Shown here in pieces: positions 30,514-41,893 of a DNA stretch of 64,000 nt. Each line of letters opens with the position of its first letter. Within the stretch, counting starts at the first letter, position 1. The stretch is from the NCBI GenBank assembly GCA_963210315.1, contig OY723256.1:434001-498000 (forward strand), written 5' to 3'. A model generated the notes under the pieces. That model had not been told where the DNA came from and ran no database searches. It saw only the letters and a program-made list of their open reading frames with translations. The DNA comes from Rhynchopus euleeides (lineage: Eukaryota; Euglenozoa; Diplonemea; Diplonemida; Diplonemidae). The position numbers were made by a program, and so were the translations under genes.

Positions 30514-32804
30514 TCACATCTGCCGATACATCGATCGTATCCGATCCAACATATGCTGATACGTCCTGCCCCTCTCCGAGGAAAGTGGCCGGGGGTTCCC
30601 AGCACCGTCCTCCACCTCCACCTCCTGCTGCTGCTGCTTCAGGGAAACCCCCATCGGACCGCCAACCCTCGGGTGCTCTGGTGGCAGCCCTCTGCCCCCC
30701 TGCCGGGCCGCCCTTCCGGGGGAAACCGATTCCGGGTGGTCCGCAGGGTGCACCGCAGGCGCGCCGTGCACCGGCACAGCCGCTCTGTGATGATGCTGCT
30801 GCAGTGCCATCCCGCCGAACCCGGGGGGCGGAAAGCTCGGCACACCGCCGCCTGCATCGCTCTCCGTCGACACGCCGTATGACAGATCCGCAGCGCCGGC
30901 GGAGGGTTCCACAGCGGCATGCAGTGGCGCGTGGTGCGGCACCCCGCCCCGCTGCAGGCCCCCCCCCCGTGACCCGCACGACGGCGGCGGCGGCGGAGGC
31001 GGCGACGGTGGTGGCGGGTGCGGCGGGGTGGGCGGCTCCACACTCGTGATCTCCCGCAGCGCAGACCCCCCGCGGTACGCCGCGCCGCCAACACCCCACT
31101 CCGCCGCCCCGCTGCACGCCGTCCACCCCGACGCCGCCGCAGCCGCCTCCGGGGAGAAGGGCGACCCGGGCGACGCGCCACCCCCGTCACCCTCCTCCGC
31201 CACACCGCCACCCGCAGCGCTGCTGCGGCGGGAGGAGGGAGGGGCCGCACTGCTGCCACCGCCGCCACCCCCGCTGTGCCGCTTCGCGGCAGATGGGCTG
31301 CGCGTGCCTCCATGGGGCCTGGCGGCGGCGGCGGCGGCGCCGCCGCTTCCACGCTGCGACGGGGAGGACCCGCGGGTCAGCCTTTCGAACACCGTCTGGG
31401 GGGAAGGTTTCCCGGCGCTGCCGCGCCGCTGCCGCGAGGGGCGTGCCGGCTGCGGCGCAGCCGCCGCCGCCCCATGTTGCCTCTCGCCCTCCGCACCACC
31501 CCGCAGGGCGGGGTGGTGTGCAGCCACGTTGGGGTCGACAGGCGCGCAGGGCAACCTCCGGGCAGGTTTGCCCGACCCGCAGCTGCCGGTGCTGCCGGCG
31601 GAGGAGGTTCGCCGGCGGCTGCCGGCTGGCGGAGGTGGCGGCTGCGGGGGGCGGGAGGTGCGGGAGTCGTGGGAGTCGCGTCGGGGGCGGATGCGGGGTG
31701 CGGCGGTGGCGCCGCCGCCCCTTCGTGCCTCCACGGCAGATGCCTCGGAGAGCGGCTGCGGCGGCGGCGTGGAGGAGCTCGGTGAGGCAGACGCGGTGAG
31801 CGACGCGGATGCCGAGGGGGAGAGCGAGGAGGAGGAGGAGGAGGTGCGGCGGCGTGCGGGCTGCGACTCAGCCTGCTGGTGCTGCTGCTGCTGCTGCTGC
31901 AGGGTGGCCTCTGCAGCTGCGGCTCGGTGGTAGGCGAGCTGGAGCTCGGTGCGCTGTGCGGCGACGGCGTCACGGAGGGAGGCTGTCTCGGCCCTAAGGG
32001 ATGCGTTGTTGCGGCGGTGCAGCTCTGCCTCAGTCGCATGGGTGGTGACGGCCTCTGCAGGGGGTGGGGTGGGTGTGGTGTGGGGGGGTAGGGTGGGCGG
32101 GCCCAATGTCTACGAGTCCCTCCGCTGGAGCTTGAAGTGGGAGCAAGAAGGGTGTTGTGGAGGCAGGTTGTCGGCGAGTTGAAGGGGGGGGGAAGGCATT
32201 GGGTGTGTGCGTGGGCCGACAAGCGGGGGCGCATAACTCAGGGGTTGCTCGGGGCGACCCTTCCCCAAACAGGAAGGAGTGAAGGTGTGATGTGCTGTGC
32301 ATACCATCGAGCACGTCTTGGGATGACTCGACAAAGTCGTTGACAAGCCCGTGCAGCTGCTGCATCAGCTCCATGATGTCGTGCTTCACCTTTCCGAAGA
32401 GGCACCGCACCTTCACCCGGTTGGGAGGTGCAACCATCGACACGGTCTTCTCCTCAGCCTCGTGCAGGCGGTGTCCCAGCTGCGGGAAGGATGTGTGTAC
32501 CGCCTCGCAAAGGGGAACGACAAATGATATCCTACCCCACCCCGACAGGCAACAGACATACCCTGTCCCGCCACCCTTCGGGGAGCTCTATTCGCCTGGG
32601 GAGGAGGACACGCTCTATAGTGAGTGTCGCCTCGTGCTGCGGCTCGCCGCCCGTCCTCCCATCGTGTGCATCCCCCATGCCCTCCCCCCGCCCCGGGCCC
32701 CACGGGTACGGCGCTGGGCAGGGCTGTGGCTCTGGTGTCGGCGCAGCACCATAACCGTCCTCAGCACCCACAGCCCCGGCAGGGGTGCGGGGTGCGTGCT
32801 GCAT
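30514..32804 (-). CDS. Coiled-coil, low-complexity protein in three exons (652 aa)
   Basis: I join 32804-32562, 32479-32305 and 32054-30514. Exon 1 starts at an ATG preceded by CCCTCCCTCGCAGG, a strong acceptor look-alike, and ends DR at AGG|GTATGT. Exon 2 begins LGHRLHEAEEKTVSMV and carries a helical segment (VKVRCLFGKVKHDIMELM). Exon 3 continues the coil (EAVTTHATEAELHRR, then a Gln run) and then becomes Ser/Pro/Gly/Ala-rich for 450 residues, ending with a short helical tail (HMLDRIRSMYRQM). The join is supported because frame and heptad-like character continue across both introns, while each intron interrupts the frame with stops. No known domain is recognised. A structural or cytoskeletal role is only a guess. 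Confidence 0.65.
32055..32304 (-). other. Predicted cis-spliced intron 2 (250 nt)
   Basis: Donor GAT-G|GTATGC at 32304 and acceptor ACCCCCTGCAG| ending at 32055. Removing it joins ...SSQDVLD to EAVTTHATEAE in frame. The intron is rich in C and T on the coding strand, giving a long pyrimidine tract. Confidence 0.7.
32480..32561 (-). other. Predicted cis-spliced intron 1 (82 nt)
   Basis: Donor ACAGG|GTATGTCTG at 32561 and acceptor CCTTCCCGCAG| ending at 32480. Removal joins ...LPEGWRDR to LGHRLHEAEE in frame. An alternative acceptor GGGGTAG at 32532 would give a 30-nt intron but breaks the frame. Confidence 0.6.
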
Positions 32805-35800
32805 CCTGCGAGGGAGGGGTCGGTGGTTGACGGTTCTGTGTTGACCGATAGGTAGAGTCGTGTTCGCAGTGCCCCGTCGGGTGGTACTTCTGAGTACTCG
32901 TGTCATTTGGGATACATTTGTCTTGGTCACAATTCAAATCAAATCAAATCACCCTTGTCAAAAAAAATCGCACACCGTTAAACCTTATGCCAGCACAACA
33001 CCCTGTCCAGCATCTGTGTGAAACAGATCCGGGCTACTTCTTGTACCGCACACTTCCTGTGTCAATAGTGTGTTGAGGCCCTGTGAAAAAGTGACATGGA
33101 GGTGAAGGTGTCCGTCATCAAACTGCAGGTCGTTGGTGGCGGTGCGATGCAAATCAAATCGTACTCCTTTACCCACCTCACCATGGGTGCCGGTGCGGTG
33201 GATGTATGGGGCGGTGTCGTGGCGCTGGGTCTGTTGCCGAAATATCTACACCTTCGATCGGCAGTCCCCCCCTCCCCAGTTTCCCCTCCGCCACCCACCC
33301 GACCAGCCCTCTCTCCTCTGCGGAGCAATCAACAGCAACAGTTTTCCTTCACACAATCCGACGAGTCACGCGCTCACGCGAGTTTTGTTGCCTGGCCAAA
33401 AGGGCTGGCGCAACCACAGCACACACGCCGTGGTTTCAGTCGCCTGCCTGATTATTCGGTCATCCTGCGGCAACGGGCCGGGGTCGAGTTCGGGGCGAAG
33501 TGCCCACTTTCCTGTGGTGCACTTGAGTATCGCTCTGTCAACAGATTTTTGCCGGCAGAAAAGCGTGTCAGAATCGGCGCACCGTCGACACGTTTATATT
33601 GCCCGAGAAAGCCCATTGGCGATGTGCCCCCCTCCCGACCTCCCACCCCCGCCATCTTTTTCTTTTGACACTGACACCATGTCCTGTTGTGTGGTGGGTC
33701 ACTAAACCGGCAGAAAGCGGGGGGCCCATCGAGCTGTGTTTCTGAGGGCCGCACGAAGAATGTTCGGTGGTTCTGCCGGCCAAATCCACTGCCGCGCAAC
33801 GAGGTATGCCTTTTCAATCGTTTTGCAGAGTAAGACACGTCGAAACGGGCACAGTTTCTCTTTTGTGGTTCTTTTGTGAAACGGATAAAGGCCTTCTTCC
33901 TGAAAATGCAGCAATAAAACGAGCGAGCCCCCTCCCCCCCCCCCCCCCCTCCCCCGCCTTGACAAACACATGCCACACTGGCACAGGCTTGCCCTGGCTA
34001 GAGAAGACCCTCCGAAATCCGGATCTATTAGATGCGGGGAAACACAATGTACTGCTGTCTATCAAGAAGGTGTCTCTTCTCCGGGGGCAGGGAAAAAGCA
34101 GTAACGAGCAAATTATCGTTACCTTTCGCTATCAACGTCTTGGGTTTGGACCCGAGTTGGGGCTTACACACACCCTCGCCTGCGTGAAGGCGAGCGAGTG
34201 ATTCCCGACAGTGATGCTCTCCTCCACGAATGTGTCTGCTGCACACACCCCCTCCCCGAAAAACGATCTCGCGATTTCTGGATTCTTTTAGAAGACTGAA
34301 GGATTTTGCCATGCGGTTTGCTTGTCGAGATGCGAGGGGAACTGGGGCAGTCTTCATGGCCTGATCAATGTGCGGGGGGTCCGGCCCAAAGCCTACCGCC
34401 ATACACGTGAAGAGGAGGATATTTTGTGTAGCGTCGGGTCGCACCGAGCATTTTCCTGGTGCTCACGAGGCCCTCTCTACAAAGAAAAACACACCTCCTG
34501 ATCGCGCCAAGGTCCCACAACTGCTTCTCGGCACATGCGACAAAGCAAGCTTCTCCCGTTGTTTTTTTTGTGGCAAGAGAAAGTAGAACAACAACAACAA
34601 CAACAACAACAACCCACCAATATGGTAATTGTTGGTGGGAATTGGGACGAGGGGGGAGGGAGTTTTGGGCGGGGATCATGCATATGCCTGTCTGGCGAAC
34701 TACGTTTCGGGTGGTTTTGACCCTGCACGGATCACGGCCTCACTTGCCGTCCCACCCTACGTCACAGCAGAAGCACCCCAATGCGGTGTGGGATGGGAAT
34801 AGGATTGGAAGGGAAAGGGATGCGGGTGACGGGGGGTGGCAGGTTCCAAAACCCCGCACCCGCCCCGCCGCCCCGCCCTCCCCCCCCCCCCCCCATGTGT
34901 GGGGAGGGTGGGGCCGAAAAAAATCATACTCCTTTCGCTTTATGGTTACAGCACCCTGTCGTCATCATGGTCGTATGCACACCTGCTGTCTCAAGGCTGT
35001 GTTTGAGGCCCCGTGAAGCGGCATGAAAAAATAGGGGTGCTAAACCCGAAAGCTCCAGTTTGCACGATTTTTCTCTTCGTTACTTCGCAAGCTCGTAAGC
35101 TAGTAAAAAAAATGCAACAACATCAACAACAACAGCAACGGGAGATCAACTAGATTCCAGAAAGGGTGTGGGTATATATGTGGTTGTGGCGGTAACCACA
35201 AACGGGAAAAAACCCCTTTTTTTTGCGCGTAAACTTGACAAAACCAAACGCGCTCTGGTGGACGACGGGCGGGGAAAGGGAGGGGCTCAGTCGAGTAGAG
35301 AGGGACGAGGTACAGGGTATACGGCTGACCTCCCAACCCTCCCTCTTTATTCAGGGGGGAGGTGCCCGAGGTCTGCTGATCTGTGTTCGGGCTCATGACA
35401 TGGCAGGATGCGCTGTGCGCAGCGGGGGGGATGGGGTGTGTGTGGGGGGAACGTGCCTTCGCCAGAAATTTCAGAAAGGGAGCGAGTCATCTGGCTACCC
35501 TTGTGGACACCCCCAAGTTCAATTCAAACGGGAATGGCAAAATTAATAATCAAAAGGTGTCAAGGTTGCTTGCAGGGTGGAGAGGCGAACAGATCACAGG
35601 ATCCCGAACAGCTAGCGCATGCCGTTCTTCCAAAAAGAAGGGACGTAGCTCCGAGCCATATTTGGTTTGGCTCGGTTGAAACGATTCGTGCCGCGATCCG
35701 AGCAGTTTTTAGACATCACCCTTCGGCTCTATCCGACATAGACATCACGACAGAGGCAGAAACAGAGAGCGGTGGCATTGAACCGGTTCAGCCGGTAGCT

Positions 35801-36190
35801 TAGCCAACCCTCCGCTGATGCATGTCGTGGAACCACACCCCACAAGTGGATAAACAAGAAAAAAAACCACGGCGGGACAAGAAAGGAAACCCCGATGCAC
35901 ACCATCGCTCAAAGAAAAATATTATCCCCGTCGGGTCACGGAGTTTGAATCTTGCCGGGAAGGACCCATCAAAGCCGCCCTTCTTTCTCAGCCTGACGCT
36001 GAAACCCGCGTCCCGCTCCACGCCCCCAGAAGGCCGGGGGTGTGCAAGGGGGGAGGGCGCACGCTTTGAAGAACCCCCAACATCATCTTTCACCCCCCCC
36101 CCCACTCCCAATTACGACTATCGAACACGCCAACATAAAGCCAGAAGAAAAGGACGTTCAGCGGCGCCCCTGAAAAGGCAGGTTTTGACA
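32805..36190. other. Intergenic with degenerate repeats
   Basis: No gene is supported. It includes diverged fragments of the CTGTGTTGAGGCCCCGTGAA-type repeat at 32987-33099 and 34945-35043, a CAA microsatellite at about 34588-34614, and C-runs near 33936-33950 and 34879-34893. Confidence 0.45.
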
Positions 36191-36192
36191 TA

Positions 36193-36521
36193 CCGTATAC
36201 GTAAATATTTTGGAACGTAAATATTATGGAACGTAAATATTATGGAACGTAAATATTTTGGAACGCTGGTGGGTTGGCGTTCCAGATTTTTTTCGTTCCA
36301 TAATATTTACAGGGCTTTCTGCGACTCGGGGACTTGGACCAGGTGATCGGACGGCATACAGAGTCCCTGACGGGACCTACTCGTGCACTTTTCGCGCGAT
36401 TCCTGACGCAAGCCGTCCTCACCACCGAGTCCCCAACTGGCCCTGTAAATATTATGGAACGGACCGGCCAAAAATGGGCCCGTTCCATAATATTTACGTT
36501 CCATAATATTTACGTATACGG
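36193..36521. mobile_element. TA-flanked MITE, CCGTATACG family, copy 1 (329 bp)
   Basis: The ends CCGTATACG...CGTATACGG are flanked by TA at 36191-36192 and 36522-36523. Each end holds tandem 16-bp units CGTAAATATTATGGAA (four on the left, two on the right). The unique core of about 140 bp is bounded by ACAGGGC and GCCCTGT. It is in the opposite orientation to the copies at 56629 and 57302, with a nearly identical core. No coding capacity. Tc1/mariner-type TA targeting is implied. Confidence 0.93.
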
Positions 36522-36964
36522 TAATATTTTTCCAGGGGCGCCCCTCCCACGCCAATGTGGTTTTTTGTGCAGTGCAACTGGGTTGGCACCAAGCGAACTG
36601 CCCACCCCCCACTGTCTACACACGCACGCACCCCCCACAGCTGCAGGGCCAGACGCAGCGAGAGGGGTGAGAACAAACAACACGGCGAGGGGAGCCCCTC
36701 CCCCCCCTCCCCCACCCCAACGACCCTTGCAGCACCCGATGATCGGGAAGCTGTGTGTGGGAAGGTAGGGGGGGGGGGGGGGTGGCGGGGAGGGACACCC
36801 CGCACACACCCTACACCACCCCCCCCCATCACACCCTCCCGACCCCTGGGAGGAATTCGCGGATGCGCGCAGTGGCAGTATCCTTGAAAATAGCACAAGC
36901 GTGAGTGTGTTGGGGGAGGGGTCGTGAGGGCGGATGGGAGGGGTTTTGCATCGCATGCACAGTA

Positions 36965-37032
36965 GCCTCGTCAGGGTTTTGACCAGGCCATTTGTTGACC
37001 AGGGACAGGCCTGGTCAAAACCCTGACAAGGC
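36965..37032. repeat. 25-bp inverted repeat (hairpin, 18-nt loop)
   Basis: Arms 36965-36989 and 37008-37032 (GCCTCGTCAGGGTTTTGACC... and complement) pair with one mismatch over 25 bp. No flanking duplication is evident. Confidence 0.85.
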
Positions 37033-39193
37033 CACCGTGTGGCGAAAACAAAACACCCCCCCCCCTCCTCATCGTCAATATGGCAATGTTAAAATATACG
37101 GATCAGGACAGTGTGTGTGTGTGTGTGTGTGGAGGGAGATAGGTAGAGAGAGAATGGGGGGGGAGAGGTCGCGATCCACGCCACAATGGACGCAGGGATC
37201 CCGATCGAGCATCTCTTGTCGGAGCTTATTCACAAAAAAAATCAGGATGGGTTTTTTGTGGAGGGGGGGGGGCGGGATGTGTATGTGTGTGGAAGGGATG
37301 GGGGGGGGGGGGGGGATATTTGAAATTTTCATTGTTGTGCCACGGCTAACGAAGCGGATGCAAAGTCCCGAGCAGCAAAAAAGAGAGAAAATTGATTCAA
37401 AAAAAACCCCCCCACACGATGTAATGCGCAGCAGGGTATGTGCCGCGCAACAAAAGATAAAAGAAAGAGAGGGGGTTCGGGGGGGGGGGGATTGCCTCAA
37501 ATAACACACAGGTCCGTCAGAACCCCCCCCCCTTTTTTTGTTTTTGAATTGTCGGCCAAGGCTGCATGCAACCACCGCCACCACCACCTCCTCCCCCCTC
37601 CTGCTCCCAAGCAGAACCCGGCATCTTCTTATCACAGCTGAGGGCTGGGTGCAGGTTCCGGCTTGTCAGATAATGGCAAAGCCTCCTGCATGCCTGTGCC
37701 CATAACAACTGCAGCTAAGGGTGCAACGAGGGGGGTAGCGGGAGGGTGGCGTAGGGTGCAGATGAGATATTAGGGCATTTTGTTTTTTTCAGAGTTTGCT
37801 GGGGATAATCATAATGGGGATATTTTCATGTGCCGACAACACACACACGCAGTCTTCTTTTTGCGAGAGACCGCGGGGGGAGGAAGGGGGGCGGGGGGGG
37901 TGGGGTGGGTATAGTGAAGTCGAAGTCGAAGGAATCCCACAGGATAATCCCCCTTCAATTTACGTTACACAGGTTGTGTGCGAGATCCAGTTTGCCAGTC
38001 TCGGCCTGTGTTAGGCCGTGGGGGGGGATGGGGATGGGGAGGCATGAGGGGGGGAGTGCCTATTTTTAAACCACAAAACAAACAAACCCATCTCTTTCAG
38101 ACCCGGAGGGGGTTGCCCGTGAGAAACGGTGCGGGGTTCTCGATGATTCTCAACACGATGCCCCCATAGCACCCCATCCTCGATGCAGCATTATCAGAAG
38201 GCGGACCCGCAGCGTGCAGATGAGACACTGAAGCACTGCAAGAACCCCCCTGCACTGCGCAATTTTTTTTGGAAGGGCATCCCCCAACAAATGTTGCAGG
38301 TTCCACCCACAGCGGGCGACGCCCTGCAGACCGCACAGGATCCCACCGGGCTGTCCCCCCACTCCCAAAGAGGCTTTTTCCTTTTTTGCGAGCTTCCGCT
38401 GTGCACTCACACAAGTGGGGCGATGATGTGCAGGAAAACCCCTGCGAACATCATGTCCGACACCACACACCACACACACATCAGAACACAACGCACACCA
38501 GGCTTGCAGCGAAGGCGGAGGAGGGGGGAGTGAAATCAAGAACTCCCACCCCCCACCGCCCGCGGGTTCAATCCTGCTGTGTGTTCTGCTTGTCTATTGG
38601 TTGTTGCTATTCTTCCCATTTGCTGCTGTTGTGTTCCCACACCGGTTGGAGGGTTTTTTGTTCCCGAATAGATTCTGCTGTAAACACCTTAAACAGGGGG
38701 GGGGTCTTCCCTCCTCCCGTGTCTAAAACGGTGCGTTTTCGGTGTATTTTCCTCCTATTTTTTAGGTTGAAAATCGCCGAACTTTTGCCAAAAAAATATC
38801 TTTCCGAGTGCGAAGGGCTCCCAACACATTATCCTATTCACCTTCAGGAACACTCCGCATCGACAGCCACCCCTGACATTTGGGTGAACCTCAGAGTGGC
38901 CCGTTCGCCCTCGTGTGTCGAATCCCGTGTCAAACAGTGTGTGACACACGGGTTGTGTTGGCGTTGGGAGAGAAACTCTCCTTGTTTTATTCTGCATGGC
39001 CCCTTCATTCTTTCCGGTTTAGAGGATGACGACAAGGGGGAGAAGGAGGGTGGGTGGGTGGGGGGGGAAGGGTGGAGAAGCAAGTTTCTTTCTCTCCTTG
39101 GTCTCACTCAGGCAGCCCACAAACACCTCCACCGTTACTTGGCCCGGGGTGTTGCGACAAACCAGACAAATGAATCGCCCAACTGAATCGTGC

Positions 39194-39285
39194 TAGCTAA
39201 ACTCCGGAAAGAAGTGTCTTTTTTCGTTGAACGCAGCCAAATATAAGGCCTAACCTGTTTTGGCGCACGGGTGTGATGACAAAAG
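39194..39285. repeat. Dispersed repeat, second copy (see 12019-12123)
   Basis: The order of blocks AAAGAAGTGT, TTTTTCGTTGAAC, GCAGCCAAAT and TTTTGGCGCACGG matches the copy near 12.0 kb, with indels. Confidence 0.55.
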
Positions 39286-40039
39286 GGAAAAGTGCTAGCA
39301 CGAACATGATGTTGGTCTTCTGGTTATGTCTGGTTTCTTAGAACACTTAACGTGTATGCAAAAAAAAAAAGAACGGCAAAAACAAAATGAGCGGGTGTGT
39401 GTGTTATTTTGGAAAATAATTTTCCCCCTCCTCCGTGATTGCTTTTTTCTTTTCGCCGCAAAAAATCACCCGCAGCACCAAACTGCCACACCCCATCGAG
39501 AAGAAAGCCGAGTAAAAAAAATAGCCTCAAAAGAGATCTTGCCACCACCCAAAAAAAACCCCCCCCCTTCCTCCACCCCACTCTGAAAGGAGGGAAGTCA
39601 ACGAGGTACGCCAATCAAAAGCAAGAGGCAAGCTACGGGCACGGAGCATGGCACAGTGGAGATTCGTGTAGGAGATGGGAAGGAAGAAGAGGTAGAGAAG
39701 AGGGGTATGGGGCCGAACCAGGAAAGATTGGGAAAGAACAGGAAGAAGCAAGGTCAGAAGGTTGGGTGTGTGTGTTGGGAGGGGATGGGGAGTGAGTTTT
39801 AGATTTTCTTCTCGTATTTCTTTCCCTTAGCGGGGGGTGCGTGAAATAACGGCGCGTTGCTTTTTCTTGTTGCTGCGCGTCATTTTTTTTCCCCATTATT
39901 TTTCGCCGGAAGATTTGCCACAGTAAATCTGGCCGCATTATTTTTTTGCTGTTGTTCTCGATACTACATGCCATCGACACATCATCCCACTCCACATCAC
40001 ATGGAGAGTTGTGACGGAACTCCGCAATGGGCCACCTCA

Positions 40040-41893
40040 TCACTTCAGGTCGACAGGCTGGCCGGTTGCGCTCTCCGCCTTCTCAGAGAACTTCTGGTAC
40101 TTGGGGAGAAGGCGCTGGGGCAGGCGCATGGCGTCACGGCGGAAGGGGTCGCCCAGCTCCTTCGTGGTGTGCACGTCGATCACGGTGGTGATCCCGTCCT
40201 TCAGCTGCGCGTCAACCGCCGCGCGCAGCGCGGGCCCCACCTCATCGATGCTCGTCACGGTGACGCCACGGCACCCCATCGCCTGCGCAATGCCGGCAAA
40301 CCCGCCCTCGGGGTTGTCCAGCTGGGTGCCGACGTAGCGGTCGCCGAACCACAGCACCTGGTTCTTCTTCTCCGCACCCCACTGCTGGTTGTTGAAGGTC
40401 ACCACCGTGACGGGGATGTTCTCACGCACACACGTCAGCAGCTCGTTGAGGCTCATCCCGAAGGCGCCGTCGCCGACGTACGCGATGGCGGGGCGCTCCG
40501 GCTGTGCCACCTTCGCCCCGATGCAGGCAGGGAAGGCGTACCCGCAGTTGCCGAAGGTCAGCGCTGCGAGGTAGCTCCTGGGCTGGCGGAACCTGAGGTA
40601 GCCGTTGGAGACGGAGCAGGTGTTCCCGATGTCGGTTGCGACGATCGCATCGGCAGGCATCGCCTTCTCCAGCTCACGCAGCACCTTGCGGGGGACGAGG
40701 CGCCCGCTCTGTGCCGCAGCGTCCGCATTGGCATCGCCCATCGCGGTCAGCTCCGCCTCCCACACGTCGCGGTGCTTGCGCATCTCCTGCAGGCGCTCCT
40801 CGGCGTTGCCGCTGCTGGCAAGGGCACGCCCTTCCAGGGCCTCACGCAGGGCTGTGCAGAACAGCCCCGCGTCGCCCACCACGCCGACGTCGACGGGCTT
40901 CACACGCCCCACCTTCTTGGGGTCGGAGTCAACCTGGATCACCTTCGCGCTGTCCGGCCAGTAGTTAAAGCCGTACTGCGGGTTGGTTCCGAACGGTCCC
41001 AACCGTGTCCCCACCGCCAGGACCAGGTCAGCCTCGTGCACGACGTTCATTGCTGTCTTGTGCCCGCAGTAGCCGAGGGGTCCGCACCACAGGTCGTGCT
41101 CGCTGTCGAATGCGTCGTTGTGGAGGTAGGTCGTTGCGACGGGTGCCTTGAGGAATTCTGCAAGCCCGCGAGCCGCGTCAAACCCAGTCGGGGAGTAGAC
41201 GACCCCACCGCCCACCAGCATCACAGGGTTCTTCGCCTCCGCCAGCAGGGCTGCCGCCCGCTCGATGGCCTGCGCGCTGCCTGCCACGGGGTCCGGCACG
41301 TTCACCCGCGGGATGGCGACGCTGTTCTCGCCGTAGATGTAGTCGCGTGGGATGTTCAGCTGCACAGGCCCACCCTCGCGGTGTGCCGCGTCGAAGGCAA
41401 GCCCCGTCAGCTCCGCCATGCGCGAGGGGTGCACCACGTGCACCTGCTCCTTCGTGATGGTGGAGAAGATCGGCAGCTGGTCCACCTCCTGGAAGCCACC
41501 CAGCCCCTTGGTGTTGGTGCCTGCCTCGGGCGTGATGCACACCACAGGGCTGCCTGTGTAGTACGCCGCCCCGATGGCTGTCACGAAGTTGGTGATGCCG
41601 GGGCCGTTCTGTGCGATGCACACACCGTGGTTCCCGGTGACCCTGGCGTAGCCGTCAGCCATATGCCCAGCGCCCTGCTCGTGCTGCGTCGAGATGAACC
41701 GGATTCCAGCGGCGGGGAACAGGTCCAGGGGGTCCATGAAGGCGGACCCGACAATCCCGAACACATCCTTCACCCCACGCGACACGAGGGTCTCGACAAA
41801 GGCCTCGGAGTTGCTCATCAGGGTGGCATCGTTGGAGCTGTGCCTGGCACGCACCGTCGCAGGCACCGCCGCACGCCTCATGGCACGCTGCAT
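40040..41893 (-). CDS. xsc: Sulfoacetaldehyde acetyltransferase-like ThDP enzyme, mitochondrial (617 aa)
   Basis: Xsc converts sulfoacetaldehyde and phosphate to acetyl phosphate and sulfite, the committed step in breakdown of taurine and related C2 sulfonates. The sequence is a full-length ThDP-dependent synthase of the acetolactate synthase superfamily: the catalytic Glu in QHEQGAGHMADGYARVTG, QNGPGITNFVTA, and the ThDP/Mg site GDGAFGMSLNEL...FNNQQWGAEKKNQ near residues 465-505. GSAFMDPLDLFPAAGI at the N-terminus, GGFQEVDQ, the YLHNDAF / GPLGYCGHK pair, GTRLGPFGTNPQYG and DRYVGTQLD follow Xsc more closely than AHAS. The ATG at 41893 lies behind CCGCCTATCAAG and opens a basic, Ser/Ala-rich leader (MQRAMRRAAVPATVRARHSS) that looks like a mitochondrial presequence. 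A bacterial origin by transfer is plausible. Glyoxylate carboligase or another carboligase is the main alternative. Confidence 0.8.
   Translation of the reverse strand: MQRAMRRAAVPATVRARHSSNDATLMSNSEAFVETLVSRGVKDVFGIVGSAFMDPLDLFPAAGIRFISTQHEQGAGHMADGYARVTGNHGVCIAQNGPGITNFVTAIGAAYYTGSPVVCITPEAGTNTKGLGGFQEVDQLPIFSTITKEQVHVVHPSRMAELTGLAFDAAHREGGPVQLNIPRDYIYGENSVAIPRVNVPDPVAGSAQAIERAAALLAEAKNPVMLVGGGVVYSPTGFDAARGLAEFLKAPVATTYLHNDAFDSEHDLWCGPLGYCGHKTAMNVVHEADLVLAVGTRLGPFGTNPQYGFNYWPDSAKVIQVDSDPKKVGRVKPVDVGVVGDAGLFCTALREALEGRALASSGNAEERLQEMRKHRDVWEAELTAMGDANADAAAQSGRLVPRKVLRELEKAMPADAIVATDIGNTCSVSNGYLRFRQPRSYLAALTFGNCGYAFPACIGAKVAQPERPAIAYVGDGAFGMSLNELLTCVRENIPVTVVTFNNQQWGAEKKNQVLWFGDRYVGTQLDNPEGGFAGIAQAMGCRGVTVTSIDEVGPALRAAVDAQLKDGITTVIDVHTTKELGDPFRRDAMRLPQRLLPKYQKFSEKAESATGQPVDLK

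Larger units (their letters stand above)
36524..40039. other. Intergenic
   Basis: No gene is supported. It contains a 25-bp hairpin (36965-37032), a GT microsatellite near 37111-37131, the dispersed repeat copy 39194-39285, and several G or C runs. A plus-strand frame at 38.3-39.2 kb lacks any recognisable domain and I do not call it. Confidence 0.45.

Noticed and set aside
31018..31933. Long plus-strand Arg/Ala-rich frames
   Set aside because: Antisense shadows of the low-complexity third exon of the coiled-coil gene.
32532..32561. 30-nt mini-intron (GTATGT...GGTAG)
   Set aside because: Using this acceptor shifts the frame out of the helical exon; the CCGCAG acceptor at 32480 keeps it.
36258..36506. 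Identical short proteins predicted at 36.3, 56.7 and 57.4 kb
   Set aside because: They are frames across the MITE copies and their mirror images, with no sign of coding selection.
38566..38576. GGTTCAATCC resembling a tRNA B box
   Set aside because: No A box or acceptor stem at the right distance, so no tRNA can be drawn.
38269..39186. 305-codon plus-strand open frame
   Set aside because: No recognisable domain, composition follows surrounding noncoding DNA, it overlaps simple-sequence tracts, and it is opposite in strand to every host gene.
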